Below are positions 31,825 to 38,380 of a stretch of DNA of 38,380 nucleotides, in pieces. The notes beneath the pieces are model-generated. The model worked only from the letters and a program-made list of their open reading frames with translations. It was not told where the DNA came from and ran no database searches. A program made the translations under genes and the position numbers. This stretch comes from Methylotenera sp. Lineage in GTDB: Bacteria; Pseudomonadota; Gammaproteobacteria; Burkholderiales; Burkholderiaceae_C. The number at the start of each line of letters is the position of its first letter. Position 1 is the stretch's first letter. The DNA lies in contig JAIPCJ010000021.1 in assembly GCA_021738245.1 (NCBI GenBank), forward strand, positions 1 through 38,380. Direction: 5' to 3'.

Positions 31825-32434
31825 TGTCGGCCACACCGCGCAGGCCGAGCTTGGCCACCACATGTTCGCGATGCGTGGCCACGGTCTTGTAGCTCAGCCC
31901 GAGGCGGCTGGCGACCTGCTTGGTGGCCAGGCCTTCGGCCAGCAGCTGCACCACCTCGCGCTCCTTGGGCGTGAGGCGCACGAAGGCATCCCGCGCACTC
32001 GGCGCCGACGCGGCCTCGAAGCAGGCGATGACGGCCGCATCGGCGAGTGCCGGGCTGATGTAGAGCTGGCGCTGCAGCACGGCTTCGATGGCCCGCATCA
32101 GCTCCTCGGCGCTGCAGTCCTTCGAGATCATGCCGCGCGCGCCTGCCTGCAGCGCGGCGCGCAGCATCTGTGGCGGCTCCTCGGCGGCCAGGCAGATGAC
32201 GCGGCAGTTCGCCTGGGTGCCCAGGATGCGCTGCGTGGCGTCCACGCTGTTCAGACCGGGCAGCTGCATGTCCATCAGCACCACGTCCGGTTGCAGGCGG
32301 GCGGCCAGCCGCACGCCTTCCTGCCCGTCCCCCGCCTGGGCGACCAGTTCCACGTCCTGGCGCGATTGCAGCAGCGACGCCAGGCCGGCGCGCAGCAGCT
32401 GGTGACGCGCCATCACCATCACTCGACTTCTCAT
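31784..32434 (-). CDS. NarL/FixJ-type response regulator with degenerate receiver
   Basis: A 216-residue regulator with a receiver domain (about 1-120) and a LuxR-type helix-turn-helix (about 153-212: LTPKEREVVQLLAEGLATKQ, VASRLGLSYKTVATHREHV). The phospho-acceptor D55 (VVLMDMQLPG) and K105 (MISKD) are kept. The metal-binding acidic pair normally seen as ADDH is replaced by MARH (A9, R10), and the conserved Ser/Thr is A83 (VICLAAEE). Phosphorylation is therefore unlikely to work normally, and the protein may act without a kinase; no histidine kinase is adjacent. The ATG is at 32432-32434. Its 3' end overlaps the membrane-protein gene of the DUF2589 cluster by 41 bases. Confidence 0.9.
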   Translation of the reverse strand: MRSRVMVMARHQLLRAGLASLLQSRQDVELVAQAGDGQEGVRLAARLQPDVVLMDMQLPGLNSVDATQRILGTQANCRVICLAAEEPPQMLRAALQAGARGMISKDCSAEELMRAIEAVLQRQLYISPALADAAVIACFEAASAPSARDAFVRLTPKEREVVQLLAEGLATKQVASRLGLSYKTVATHREHVVAKLGLRGVADITRYAIREGLVRP

Positions 32435-32625
32435 GGACTTCCTCTCCTTGGCGCGCGCCGCGACGAGGACGACCCATGCGGCGGCTCATCGCGGCGGCGT
32501 GCCGCTGCCCCCGATTTCGGACGCCGGCTTGCAGGATTGCTGTGCTTGTTGTTGCCGGCAGCGCGATTCTTGGAAGCCTGACCTAGCACCGCCATCGGTC
32601 GGATGCCGTAGGCCGGCGGGCGAAA

Positions 32626-33068
32626 TCACCGGGGCAGCCAGCCCACCTGCACCGCCAGGGCGACGAGGGCGGGCGTCTTGTGGGTGCGCGTCTTGCGCAG
32701 CAGGTTCTCGCGGTGCTTGCGAGCGGTCAGGTCGCTGATGGCCAGCTGCCGCGCAACCTGTTTGTCAGACAGCCCCCGCGCGATCAGCGCCAGCACCTGC
32801 AATTCGCGACCCGTGGGCCGGCGCGGCGCGCCGCCAGCCGGGTCGTCGGCTTTGGGCTGCGGGCCTCGTCCGGCCCGCGATGGCGCGCATGCCAGGCCGC
32901 CAACTCAGCCGCGGTGCGCAAGCCCAGCTTGACGCGCAGGTGCTCGCGGTGACGCTTGACCGTGGCTGGCGCCATGCCCAGCTGGCTGGCGATCTGGGCC
33001 GAAGCCAGGCCTCGGGCGATGGCCGCCAGGACGGCCTCTTCCCGGGCGGTGAGCTTCAGCGCCCGCAC
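32626..33068 (-). pseudogene. Frameshifted gene with two LuxR-type helix-turn-helix domains
   Basis: Two LuxR-type DNA-binding domains are encoded in succession on the minus strand in different frames. The first (frame open 33215-32784) reads LTAREEAVLAAIARGLASAQ, then IASQLGMAPATVKRHREHLR. The second (stop at 32626-32628) reads TGRELQVLALIARGLSDKQV, then ARQLAISDLTARKHRENLLR. The second has no start codon between its upstream in-frame stop (near 32910) and the domain, so a frame change between about 32784 and 32910 (loss of one base or gain of two) is needed to join them. I placed the start at a GTG (33066-33068) directly before the first domain; a longer TTG start at 33215 is possible. No receiver domain is present. 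Confidence 0.6.
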
Positions 33069-33188
33069 GCCGCCACTCGGGGGGCGAACCGGGCCTGTCG
33101 TGACGTCTGACCCCCAACGCGCATCCCGGCTCCCCGCTGTCGTCTTCTTCAGAGGGCCGGATGCTGGGAGATCACCTCGCCGATGACA

Positions 33189-33208
33189 AGCTGCCAAGGT
33201 TGGCAGCT
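33189..33208. promoter_or_regulatory. Perfect 20-base dyad with lux-box-like layout
   Basis: Arms AGCTGCCAA and TTGGCAGCT (9 bases each, GG centre) form a 20-base dyad with CTG and CAG at positions 3-5 and 16-18, the spacing found in lux boxes bound by LuxR-type proteins. It lies upstream of the double-HTH remnant and just after the stop of the exported DUF2059-like gene. It could equally serve as a transcript-end hairpin. Confidence 0.5.
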
Positions 33209-33245
33209 GGCGCAAACGGCGGCCGTCAGGCTGCAGTGCAGCGTG

Positions 33246-33791
33246 TCAGCCGGGAGTGCCGGCCTTGGGCGTCGGGGGTTTGCAGCGCTTCACCAGCGCC
33301 TGCGACTGCGCATCCAGCGCCGAGCGTGCCGCGGGCGACTCCAGCACCTGGCGCTTCACCAGCGCCTCGCCGACCGGTGTGGCCGTGAAGGCCTCGATGG
33401 CCTGGATCTCCTCGGCGGTGAAGCGGGGCAGGGGCTCGGGCGTCTTCAGGTTGAGGGCGACATACAGGCCCAGCAGGCCGTGCAGCGCGTACTTGCGACC
33501 TGGCGCCGACGTGAAGAAGCTGTCGGCCGCGGCAACCTCCGCCGGGCTCAGCGCCGCGCTGACGATCTGCTCGGCCGCCTCGAAATACTCGCTCGCCGCC
33601 AGCGCCTGAAAGCAGGCGTTCTGTGCGGCTGTCAGGGTGCCGCGCGCTGCGCTCTGGCGCGCCGCGAGCTTCAGGCCCAGCAAGGCCGATTCGGCCGTCA
33701 CTTCCGCGGTGACCGACACCGCCGCAGCGGGCCCGGCAGCGGTGGCGAGCAGGGCAGCAGCACAAACGGCCAGCGCAGAACGAACAAGCAT
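33246..33791 (-). CDS. Exported DUF2059-like protein
   Basis: A 181-residue protein with a signal peptide (MLVRSALAVCAAALLATAAG, cleavage near AAA-V at about 24). The mature part is all-alpha. Two segments, LSPAEVAAADSFFTSAPGRK and FTAEEIQAIEAFTATPVGEA, each have the 'E...A..FF.S..G.' pattern that marks DUF2059-type periplasmic helical proteins. The match is by eye and moderate. Cysteines in the mature part (at ACFQ and RCKP) could pair. Its function is unknown. The ATG at 33789-33791 has no strong ribosome-binding site. It is divergent from the MHYT gene across 348 bases. Confidence 0.75.
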   Translation of the reverse strand: MLVRSALAVCAAALLATAAGPAAAVSVTAEVTAESALLGLKLAARQSAARGTLTAAQNACFQALAASEYFEAAEQIVSAALSPAEVAAADSFFTSAPGRKYALHGLLGLYVALNLKTPEPLPRFTAEEIQAIEAFTATPVGEALVKRQVLESPAARSALDAQSQALVKRCKPPTPKAGTPG

Positions 33792-34139
33792 GGGGCAGGG
33801 CGGGGCAGCGACAAAGCGCCGATTCTGCCGGCCTCGGCAGGCCCGCGAGACGTTCGGTGAGCACGGCCGCGAGGGCCACCAGCGCGATGCCAGGGTCGAC
33901 CAGGAACCACCCGGGGCTGGACGCCATCGCCCCCGCGATCGCCCGCGGCCCGACGGCATGCCGGGGTCAGGTCGTGACCTTTGCACGCAAGACCTACGGC
34001 CGCGGCGGGTCTCGTCGGCGGCCGACCCGGCGTGTTGAGAGCGGGTGATGCAATCCGCGCCTTCCATCAACACATCACCGGCGCTTGCCGGTCGGAGCGC
34101 CTCGGCGCTCGCCTTTGCAACGCGTGGAGCCACAACCTC
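33792..34139. other. Gene-free divergent region between the DUF2059-like and MHYT genes
   Basis: These 348 bases have no credible gene. A short palindrome, AGGTC-GT-GACCT at 33969-33980, lies near the middle and could be an operator for either divergent gene. A frame open through this stretch on the plus strand (from 33981) only extends the MHYT gene with sequence unlike the family. Confidence 0.5.
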
Positions 34140-34892
34140 ATGGCCATCCAAGAAGTCCTGTCCACGGGTTACGACACCGCCTGGGTGGTCGTCTCGTTCC
34201 TGGTGTCCGCCTGCGGCGCCTTCGCCGCCCTGTCGGCGGCCACGCTGGTGCGTGAAGGGCGCCGTGGCGTGAACTGGGTGAACGCCGGCTTTGCCGGGCT
34301 TGCGCTCGGCGGCGTGAGCATCTGGTCGATGCACTTCATCGGCATGATGGCCTGGGAGACCGGCGTGGCGGTGGGCTACCAGCTGTTCGGCACGTTGTTG
34401 TCGTTGGTGGTGGCCGTGCTAGCGTCGGGCTTCGCGCTGGGCTACATGGCCATGGAGCGGTTTTCCTACCGCCGGCTGGCGGTGGCGGGGCCGGCGGCGG
34501 GTCTGGGCGTCTCGGCGATGCACTTCATGGGCATGGCGTCGATGGGCTTCAACGGTTACCTGACCTGGAACTGGGCCATCGTTGCCCTCGCGGTGCTGAT
34601 CGCCGTCGTGGCGGCCACCGCAGCGCTGTGGCTGGCCTTCCACATCCGCCGCACGAGCCATCGCGTCGGCGCTGCGCTGGTGATGGCCTGCGCGGTCTGC
34701 GCGATGCACTACACCGGCATGGCAGCGGCCGACGTCGTGTGCACGACCACCAACCGCTTCGCCCGCCTGCCGGGCCTGTTGTACGGCGATGACTTCCGGG
34801 CCCTGGTGATGCTCGTGGCCCTGGGCGCCGCGGTGTTCGTGGCCGTCGATGCGTTCGTGCAGCGCGTGATGAATCGCCGCCAGGCGGCCTGA
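34140..34892 (+). CDS. Stand-alone MHYT-domain membrane sensor
   Basis: A 250-residue integral membrane protein with seven likely helices. It contains the three conserved motifs of the MHYT domain: MHFIGM (64-69), MHFMGM (127-132) and MHYTGM (189-194). Their Met and His residues are thought to bind copper or another metal and sense a diatomic gas or redox state. In most proteins this domain precedes GGDEF, EAL or kinase modules; here the chain ends shortly after the last helix (RVMNRRQAA), so no output domain is attached. I chose the ATG at 34140 because upstream sequence (open from 33981) does not look like the family. No partner gene is evident on the same strand. Confidence 0.92.
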   Translation: MAIQEVLSTGYDTAWVVVSFLVSACGAFAALSAATLVREGRRGVNWVNAGFAGLALGGVSIWSMHFIGMMAWETGVAVGYQLFGTLLSLVVAVLASGFALGYMAMERFSYRRLAVAGPAAGLGVSAMHFMGMASMGFNGYLTWNWAIVALAVLIAVVAATAALWLAFHIRRTSHRVGAALVMACAVCAMHYTGMAAADVVCTTTNRFARLPGLLYGDDFRALVMLVALGAAVFVAVDAFVQRVMNRRQAA

Positions 34893-34934
34893 GAACGAGG
34901 CGGCACACGGCCCGAGCGCCGCAGCGCTCCGGCA

Positions 34935-35399
34935 TCAAAAGGCTAGGGCCGAGGTGCTTTTCACCTCCTCCATCACCACATAGGTGCGGGTTTCGCGCAC
35001 GCCCGGCAGGCTCCAGATCACGCTGCCGATGAACTCGCGGTAGGCGCTCATGTCGCGCACGCGGGTCTTGAGCAGGTAGTCGAAGCCGCCGGCCACGAGG
35101 TGGCATTCCAGGATCTCGGGCCGGGCCTGCACGGCGGCCTTGAAGGTGTCCATCACGTCCTGTACGGTGCGGTCCAGGTGCACTTCGATGAAGACCAGCA
35201 TCGCCGCGCCGAGCTTGGCCGGGTTCAGCCGCGCCTCGTAGCCCAGGATGAAGCCGTCGCGCGTGAGGCGCTTGACGCGCTCCAGCACCGCGGTCGGCGA
35301 CAGGTGCACGGCTTCGGCGAGCTTGAGGTTGGAGATGCGGCCATCGGCCTGCAGCACGCGCAGGATGCGCTGGTCGATCTTGTCCAGCTCGTCGGTCAT
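34935..35399 (-). CDS. Lrp/AsnC-family regulator, probable PutR
   Basis: A 154-residue regulator with an N-terminal helix-turn-helix (about 5-60: DKIDQRILRVLQADGRISNL, KLAEAVHLSPTAVLERVKRL) and the C-terminal RAM ligand domain (about 65-150: HLVAGGFDYLLKTRVRDMSA, YREFIGSVIWSLPGV). Lrp-type proteins placed divergently from putA (PutR in alpha- and betaproteobacteria) activate putA in response to proline. Here putA starts 87 bases away on the other strand and lacks the DNA-binding domain that lets enterobacterial PutA repress itself, which supports this role. The gene symbol is not assigned because the function is inferred from context. Confidence 0.92.
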   Translation of the reverse strand: MTDELDKIDQRILRVLQADGRISNLKLAEAVHLSPTAVLERVKRLTRDGFILGYEARLNPAKLGAAMLVFIEVHLDRTVQDVMDTFKAAVQARPEILECHLVAGGFDYLLKTRVRDMSAYREFIGSVIWSLPGVRETRTYVVMEEVKSTSALAF

Positions 35400-35431
35400 C
35401 TGGATTTTCCTCGGCGGGAATGCGAATGCTT

Positions 35432-35443
35432 GGAATTTAATCC
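35432..35443. promoter_or_regulatory. Imperfect AT-rich dyad in the Lrp/putA divergent promoter
   Basis: GGAATTTAATCC (10 of 12 positions symmetrical) lies 43-54 bases before putA and 33 bases before the regulator gene. A related TGGATTTTCC occurs at 35401-35410. The AT-rich core stands out in this GC-rich region and is a candidate binding site for the Lrp-type protein. Confidence 0.45.
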
Positions 35444-35486
35444 ACCTTCACCGTCGATAGAGTGCGAGTTCTCACCAGGAGCCGTC

Positions 35487-38380
35487 ATGTCCATGCCCTT
35501 CGCCGCCCCGCCCGAACAGACCCGCCTGCCCGACCCCTACCGGGCCGAAGCCGGTGTGGTGCACGCCCTGGCCGACCGCGTCGGCGGCGCGCTGGACTGG
35601 GCCCAGGTCATCGCGATGGCGGGCCCCTGGGTGGAGCAGGTGCGCCGCAACCCGGCGCCGTTCTGGGCGATGGAGTCGCTGCTGCGCGAGTACCCCATCA
35701 CCAGCGCCGAGGGCCTGGCCCTGATGCGCCTGGCCGAAGCCCTGCTGCGCGTGCCCGACGCGCCCACCGCCATCGCGCTGACCGCCGACCAGCTCGGCCG
35801 CGCGGATTTCGACGGTGCGAGCGAAGGCAGCCCGCACAAGATGCTGGCGGCGCTGTCGGCCTCGGCGATCTCGATGTCCAAGCGCTTCCTGCCCGGGGCG
35901 GACGATGACGGTGGCCTCTTCAAGCGCCTGGGCGCGCAGACCGTGGTGGCCGCCACGGTGCGGGCCATCCAGCTGCTGGGCCGGCAGTTCGTGCTGGGCC
36001 GCAACATCGGCGAGGCGATGGGCGAGGCCGACGACGCGCGAAAGCAGCAGCGTCAACTCCGCTTCAGCTACGACATGCTCGGCGAGGGCGCCCGCACCGA
36101 AGACGACGCGCGCCGCTACCAGAGCGCTTACGTCAACGCCATCAAGGCCATCAGCGCCGGCCGCCGCGCCGAGTCGCCGGAGGGCTCGGACGGCATCTCC
36201 ATCAAGCTCAGCGCGCTGTTCAGCCGCTACGAGGTGCTGCAGCGCGAGCGCGTGTTTGCCGAGCTGCTGCCGCGCGTGTGGCAGCTGATCGAGCTGGCCG
36301 CCGAGGCCAACATCAACCTCACCATCGACGCCGAGGAGGTCGACCGCCTGGAGCTGTCGCTCGACGTGCTGGACACCCTGGCCGCCGGCATCGCCCAGCG
36401 CTACCCGCAATGGCGCGGCTTTGGCCTGGCCGTGCAGGCCTACCAGACCCGCGCATTGGCCGTGGTGGACGAAGTGGCCGCCATCGCGCGCAAGCACGGG
36501 CTGCGCTTCATGGTGCGCCTGGTCAAGGGCGCCTACTGGGATGGCGAGATCAAGCGCGCCCAGGAGCTGGGCCTGGCCCACTACCCGGTGTTCACGCACA
36601 AGCAGCACACCGACGTCTCCTACCTGGCCTGCGCCCGCGCGCTGATCCAGCATGCCGACGTCATCTACCCGCAGTTCGCCAGCCACAACGCCGGCACCAT
36701 CGCGGCCATCGTGCAGATGGCGCGCGCCGCCGGTGCCGCCTTTGAAATGCAGCGCCTGCACGGCATGGGCGAAGGTGTCTACCGCGAGGTGTTGAAGGAC
36801 GGCAGCATCCCCTGCCGCGTCTACGCGCCCGTGGGCGAGCACCGCGACCTGCTGGCCTACCTGGTGCGCCGCCTGCTGGAGAACGGCGCCAATTCCTCCT
36901 TCGTGCATCAGCTGGCCGACCCCGCCGTGCAGGTGCCCGAGCTGCTCGGCTCGCCGCTGGCCGACATCCGCAACACCGGCGCGCTGCCGCTGCCGCCCGC
37001 CCTCTACCTGGACGCCGACGGCCGGGGCCGCCGCAACTCCACGGGCCTGGACCTGACGGCCCCCGCTCACCGCGCCCCGCTGCAGGCCGCGCTCGACCGC
37101 GTGCCGGTGCAGCCGGTGGCCGAGGCCACGCCCGAGCAGGTGGATGCCGCCATGGCGCGCCTGCAGGCCGGCTTCCCGGGCTGGAACGCCACGCCGGTGT
37201 CGCAGCGCGCGGCCGTGCTGCGCCGCGCCGCCGATGCGCTGGACGAGCGCCTGGCCGAGTTCTGCGCCCTGCTCGTGAAGGAAGCCTTCAAGACCCAGGC
37301 CGACTGCGTGGCCGAGGTGCGCGAGGCCGTGGACTTCCTGCGCTATTACGCCGACAACGCCGAGGCCGATGCCGGCGCCATGCAGGGCCGCGGCGTGTTC
37401 GTGTGCATCAGCCCCTGGAACTTCCCGCTGGCCATCTTTGCCGGGCAGGTGGTGGCCGCGCTGGTGGCGGGCAACACCGTGGCCGCCAAGCCGGCCGAGC
37501 AGACGCCGTATGTGGCGCTGAAGATGGTCGAGCTGCTGCACGAGGCCGGCGTGCCGGCCGATGCGCTCGTGCTGCTGCACGGCGCGGGCGAGACCGTCGG
37601 CGCGGGGCTCGTGGCCCATGCCCACACCGCGGGCGTGTGCTTCACCGGCTCCACCGTGGTGGCGCAGATCATCAACAAGGCCCTGGCCCGCAAGCCCAAC
37701 GCGCCTATCCCGCTGATCGCCGAGACCGGCGGCCTGAATGCGATGGTGGTCGACTCCACGGCCCTGCCCGAGCAGGTCATCGACGCGGTGGTGCAAAGCG
37801 CCTTCCGCTCCGCCGGCCAGCGCTGCTCCGCCCTGCGCCTGCTGTGCGTGCAGGCCAGCATCGCCGACGGCGTCATCGAGATGCTCAAGGGTGCGCTGGA
37901 GCAACTCCACGTCGGCCAGCCGGCGCGTCTGGCCACCGACGTCGGCCCGGTCATCGACGACGAGGCCCATGCCAACATCGCCCGCCATGTCGAGCGCCTG
38001 AAGCGCGAGGCCCGGCTGATCGCCGAGGCGCCCGTGGCCGAGCCGCTGCCGCGGCAGATCCGGCCGGTGGCCTTCGAGCTCAAGCGCATTGCCGACCTGG
38101 GCGAGGAGATCTTCGGCCCCGTGCTGCACGTGGTGCGCTTCGAGACCTCGGTGGACGAAGTCATTGCCGACATCAATGCGCTGGGCTATGGCCTGACGCT
38201 CGGCATCCAGACCCGCATCGACAGCCGCGCGCAGCGCCTGGCGGACGCGGCCCGCATCGGCAACGTCTACGTCAACCGCAACATCATCGGTGCGGTGGTC
38301 GGCGTGCAGCCGTTTGGCGGCGAGGGGCTGTCGGGCACCGGCCCCAAGGCCGGCGGGCCGGACTACCTGCGCCGCTTCTG
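35487..38380 (+). CDS. putA: Bifunctional proline dehydrogenase / delta-1-pyrroline-5-carboxylate dehydrogenase (C-terminus cut by window edge)
   Basis: The open frame gives 964 residues to the window end. It oxidises proline to glutamate in two steps, first with FAD and then with NAD. The proline dehydrogenase barrel (about 150-480) shows LTIDAEEVDRLELSLDV, RLVKGAYWD, QFASHNAGT and FEMQRLHGMGE. The aldehyde dehydrogenase part (about 530 onward) shows ISPWNFPLAIFAGQ, the catalytic glutamate in AETGGLNAM, the catalytic cysteine in RSAGQRCSALR and EEIFGPVLHV. The N-terminus (MSMPFAAPPEQTRLPDPYRA) lacks the ribbon-helix-helix DNA-binding domain of E. coli PutA, so this form does not regulate itself. 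The frame is intact to base 38380 and still open at the GGEGLSGTGPKAGGPDYLRR segment. The ATG at 35487 has AGGAG 6 bases upstream. Confidence 0.96.
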   Translation, partial: MSMPFAAPPEQTRLPDPYRAEAGVVHALADRVGGALDWAQVIAMAGPWVEQVRRNPAPFWAMESLLREYPITSAEGLALMRLAEALLRVPDAPTAIALTADQLGRADFDGASEGSPHKMLAALSASAISMSKRFLPGADDDGGLFKRLGAQTVVAATVRAIQLLGRQFVLGRNIGEAMGEADDARKQQRQLRFSYDMLGEGARTEDDARRYQSAYVNAIKAISAGRRAESPEGSDGISIKLSALFSRYEVLQRERVFAELLPRVWQLIELAAEANINLTIDAEEVDRLELSLDVLDTLAAGIAQRYPQWRGFGLAVQAYQTRALAVVDEVAAIARKHGLRFMVRLVKGAYWDGEIKRAQELGLAHYPVFTHKQHTDVSYLACARALIQHADVIYPQFASHNAGTIAAIVQMARAAGAAFEMQRLHGMGEGVYREVLKDGSIPCRVYAPVGEHRDLLAYLVRRLLENGANSSFVHQLADPAVQVPELLGSPLADIRNTGALPLPPALYLDADGRGRRNSTGLDLTAPAHRAPLQAALDRVPVQPVAEATPEQVDAAMARLQAGFPGWNATPVSQRAAVLRRAADALDERLAEFCALLVKEAFKTQADCVAEVREAVDFLRYYADNAEADAGAMQGRGVFVCISPWNFPLAIFAGQVVAALVAGNTVAAKPAEQTPYVALKMVELLHEAGVPADALVLLHGAGETVGAGLVAHAHTAGVCFTGSTVVAQIINKALARKPNAPIPLIAETGGLNAMVVDSTALPEQVIDAVVQSAFRSAGQRCSALRLLCVQASIADGVIEMLKGALEQLHVGQPARLATDVGPVIDDEAHANIARHVERLKREARLIAEAPVAEPLPRQIRPVAFELKRIADLGEEIFGPVLHVVRFETSVDEVIADINALGYGLTLGIQTRIDSRAQRLADAARIGNVYVNRNIIGAVVGVQPFGGEGLSGTGPKAGGPDYLRRF

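Noticed and set aside
35472-38129. An 885-codon open frame on the minus strand
   Set aside because: It is the shadow of putA, rich in Gly, His, Gln and Ala without any domain; putA on the plus strand has all catalytic motifs.

Overview
This window is a GC-rich chromosomal segment (visibly around two thirds or more G+C, long open shadow frames opposite most genes). It most likely comes from a betaproteobacterium of the order Burkholderiales, close to the Leptothrix/Rubrivivax/Roseateles group. The evidence is the gene content: PutA with a divergent Lrp-type regulator, malate synthase G, a PEP-CTERM protein with a sigma-54-type promoter, and a benzoyl/phenylacetyl-style beta-oxidation trio. Two copies of an 'ACAGAGRCACAGAG' stem-loop repeat fit the same group. 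The taxonomic guess is inference; no rRNA or tRNA gene was seen.

Layout, left to right. 1-2295: the start of an M14 zinc carboxypeptidase, then a LytS/LytTR two-component pair, all on the minus strand. 2411-5866: a plus-strand operon of enoyl-CoA hydratase, 3-hydroxyacyl-CoA dehydrogenase and 3-oxoadipyl-CoA-type thiolase, preceded by a palindrome of TetR-operator type. 5881-5962: first stem-loop repeat. 5967-13353: minus-strand FAD-dependent reductase and two TonB-dependent receptors, the second interrupted by a one-base frameshift and preceded by a large compound dyad. 13526-16760: malate synthase G with a divergent LysR regulator. 16887-20642: long-chain acyl-CoA synthetase, small membrane protein with divergent MmyB-type regulator, and the PEP-CTERM protein. 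20833-27911: a small unknown protein, an acetyl-CoA hydrolase/transferase-family enzyme, an ABC transporter (ATPase plus fused double permease, with the second stem-loop repeat between them), RibA and a dienelactone hydrolase.

28142-31824 is the least explained part: a compact plus-strand cluster of a GH108 muramidase, two DUF2589-type proteins, a small unknown protein, an exported two-cysteine protein and a four-helix membrane protein. It is followed on the opposite strand by a response regulator with a degenerate receiver and by a frameshifted remnant carrying two LuxR-type helix-turn-helix domains. The right end holds an exported DUF2059-like protein, an orphan MHYT sensor, an Lrp-type regulator and the beginning of bifunctional PutA.

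Much of the recognisable metabolism converges on acyl-CoA, acetyl-CoA and glyoxylate use (beta-oxidation trio, acyl-CoA synthetase, acetyl-CoA hydrolase, malate synthase, proline breakdown), each unit with its own nearby regulator. The candidate undescribed system is the GH108/DUF2589 cluster; its function cannot be read from the sequence.
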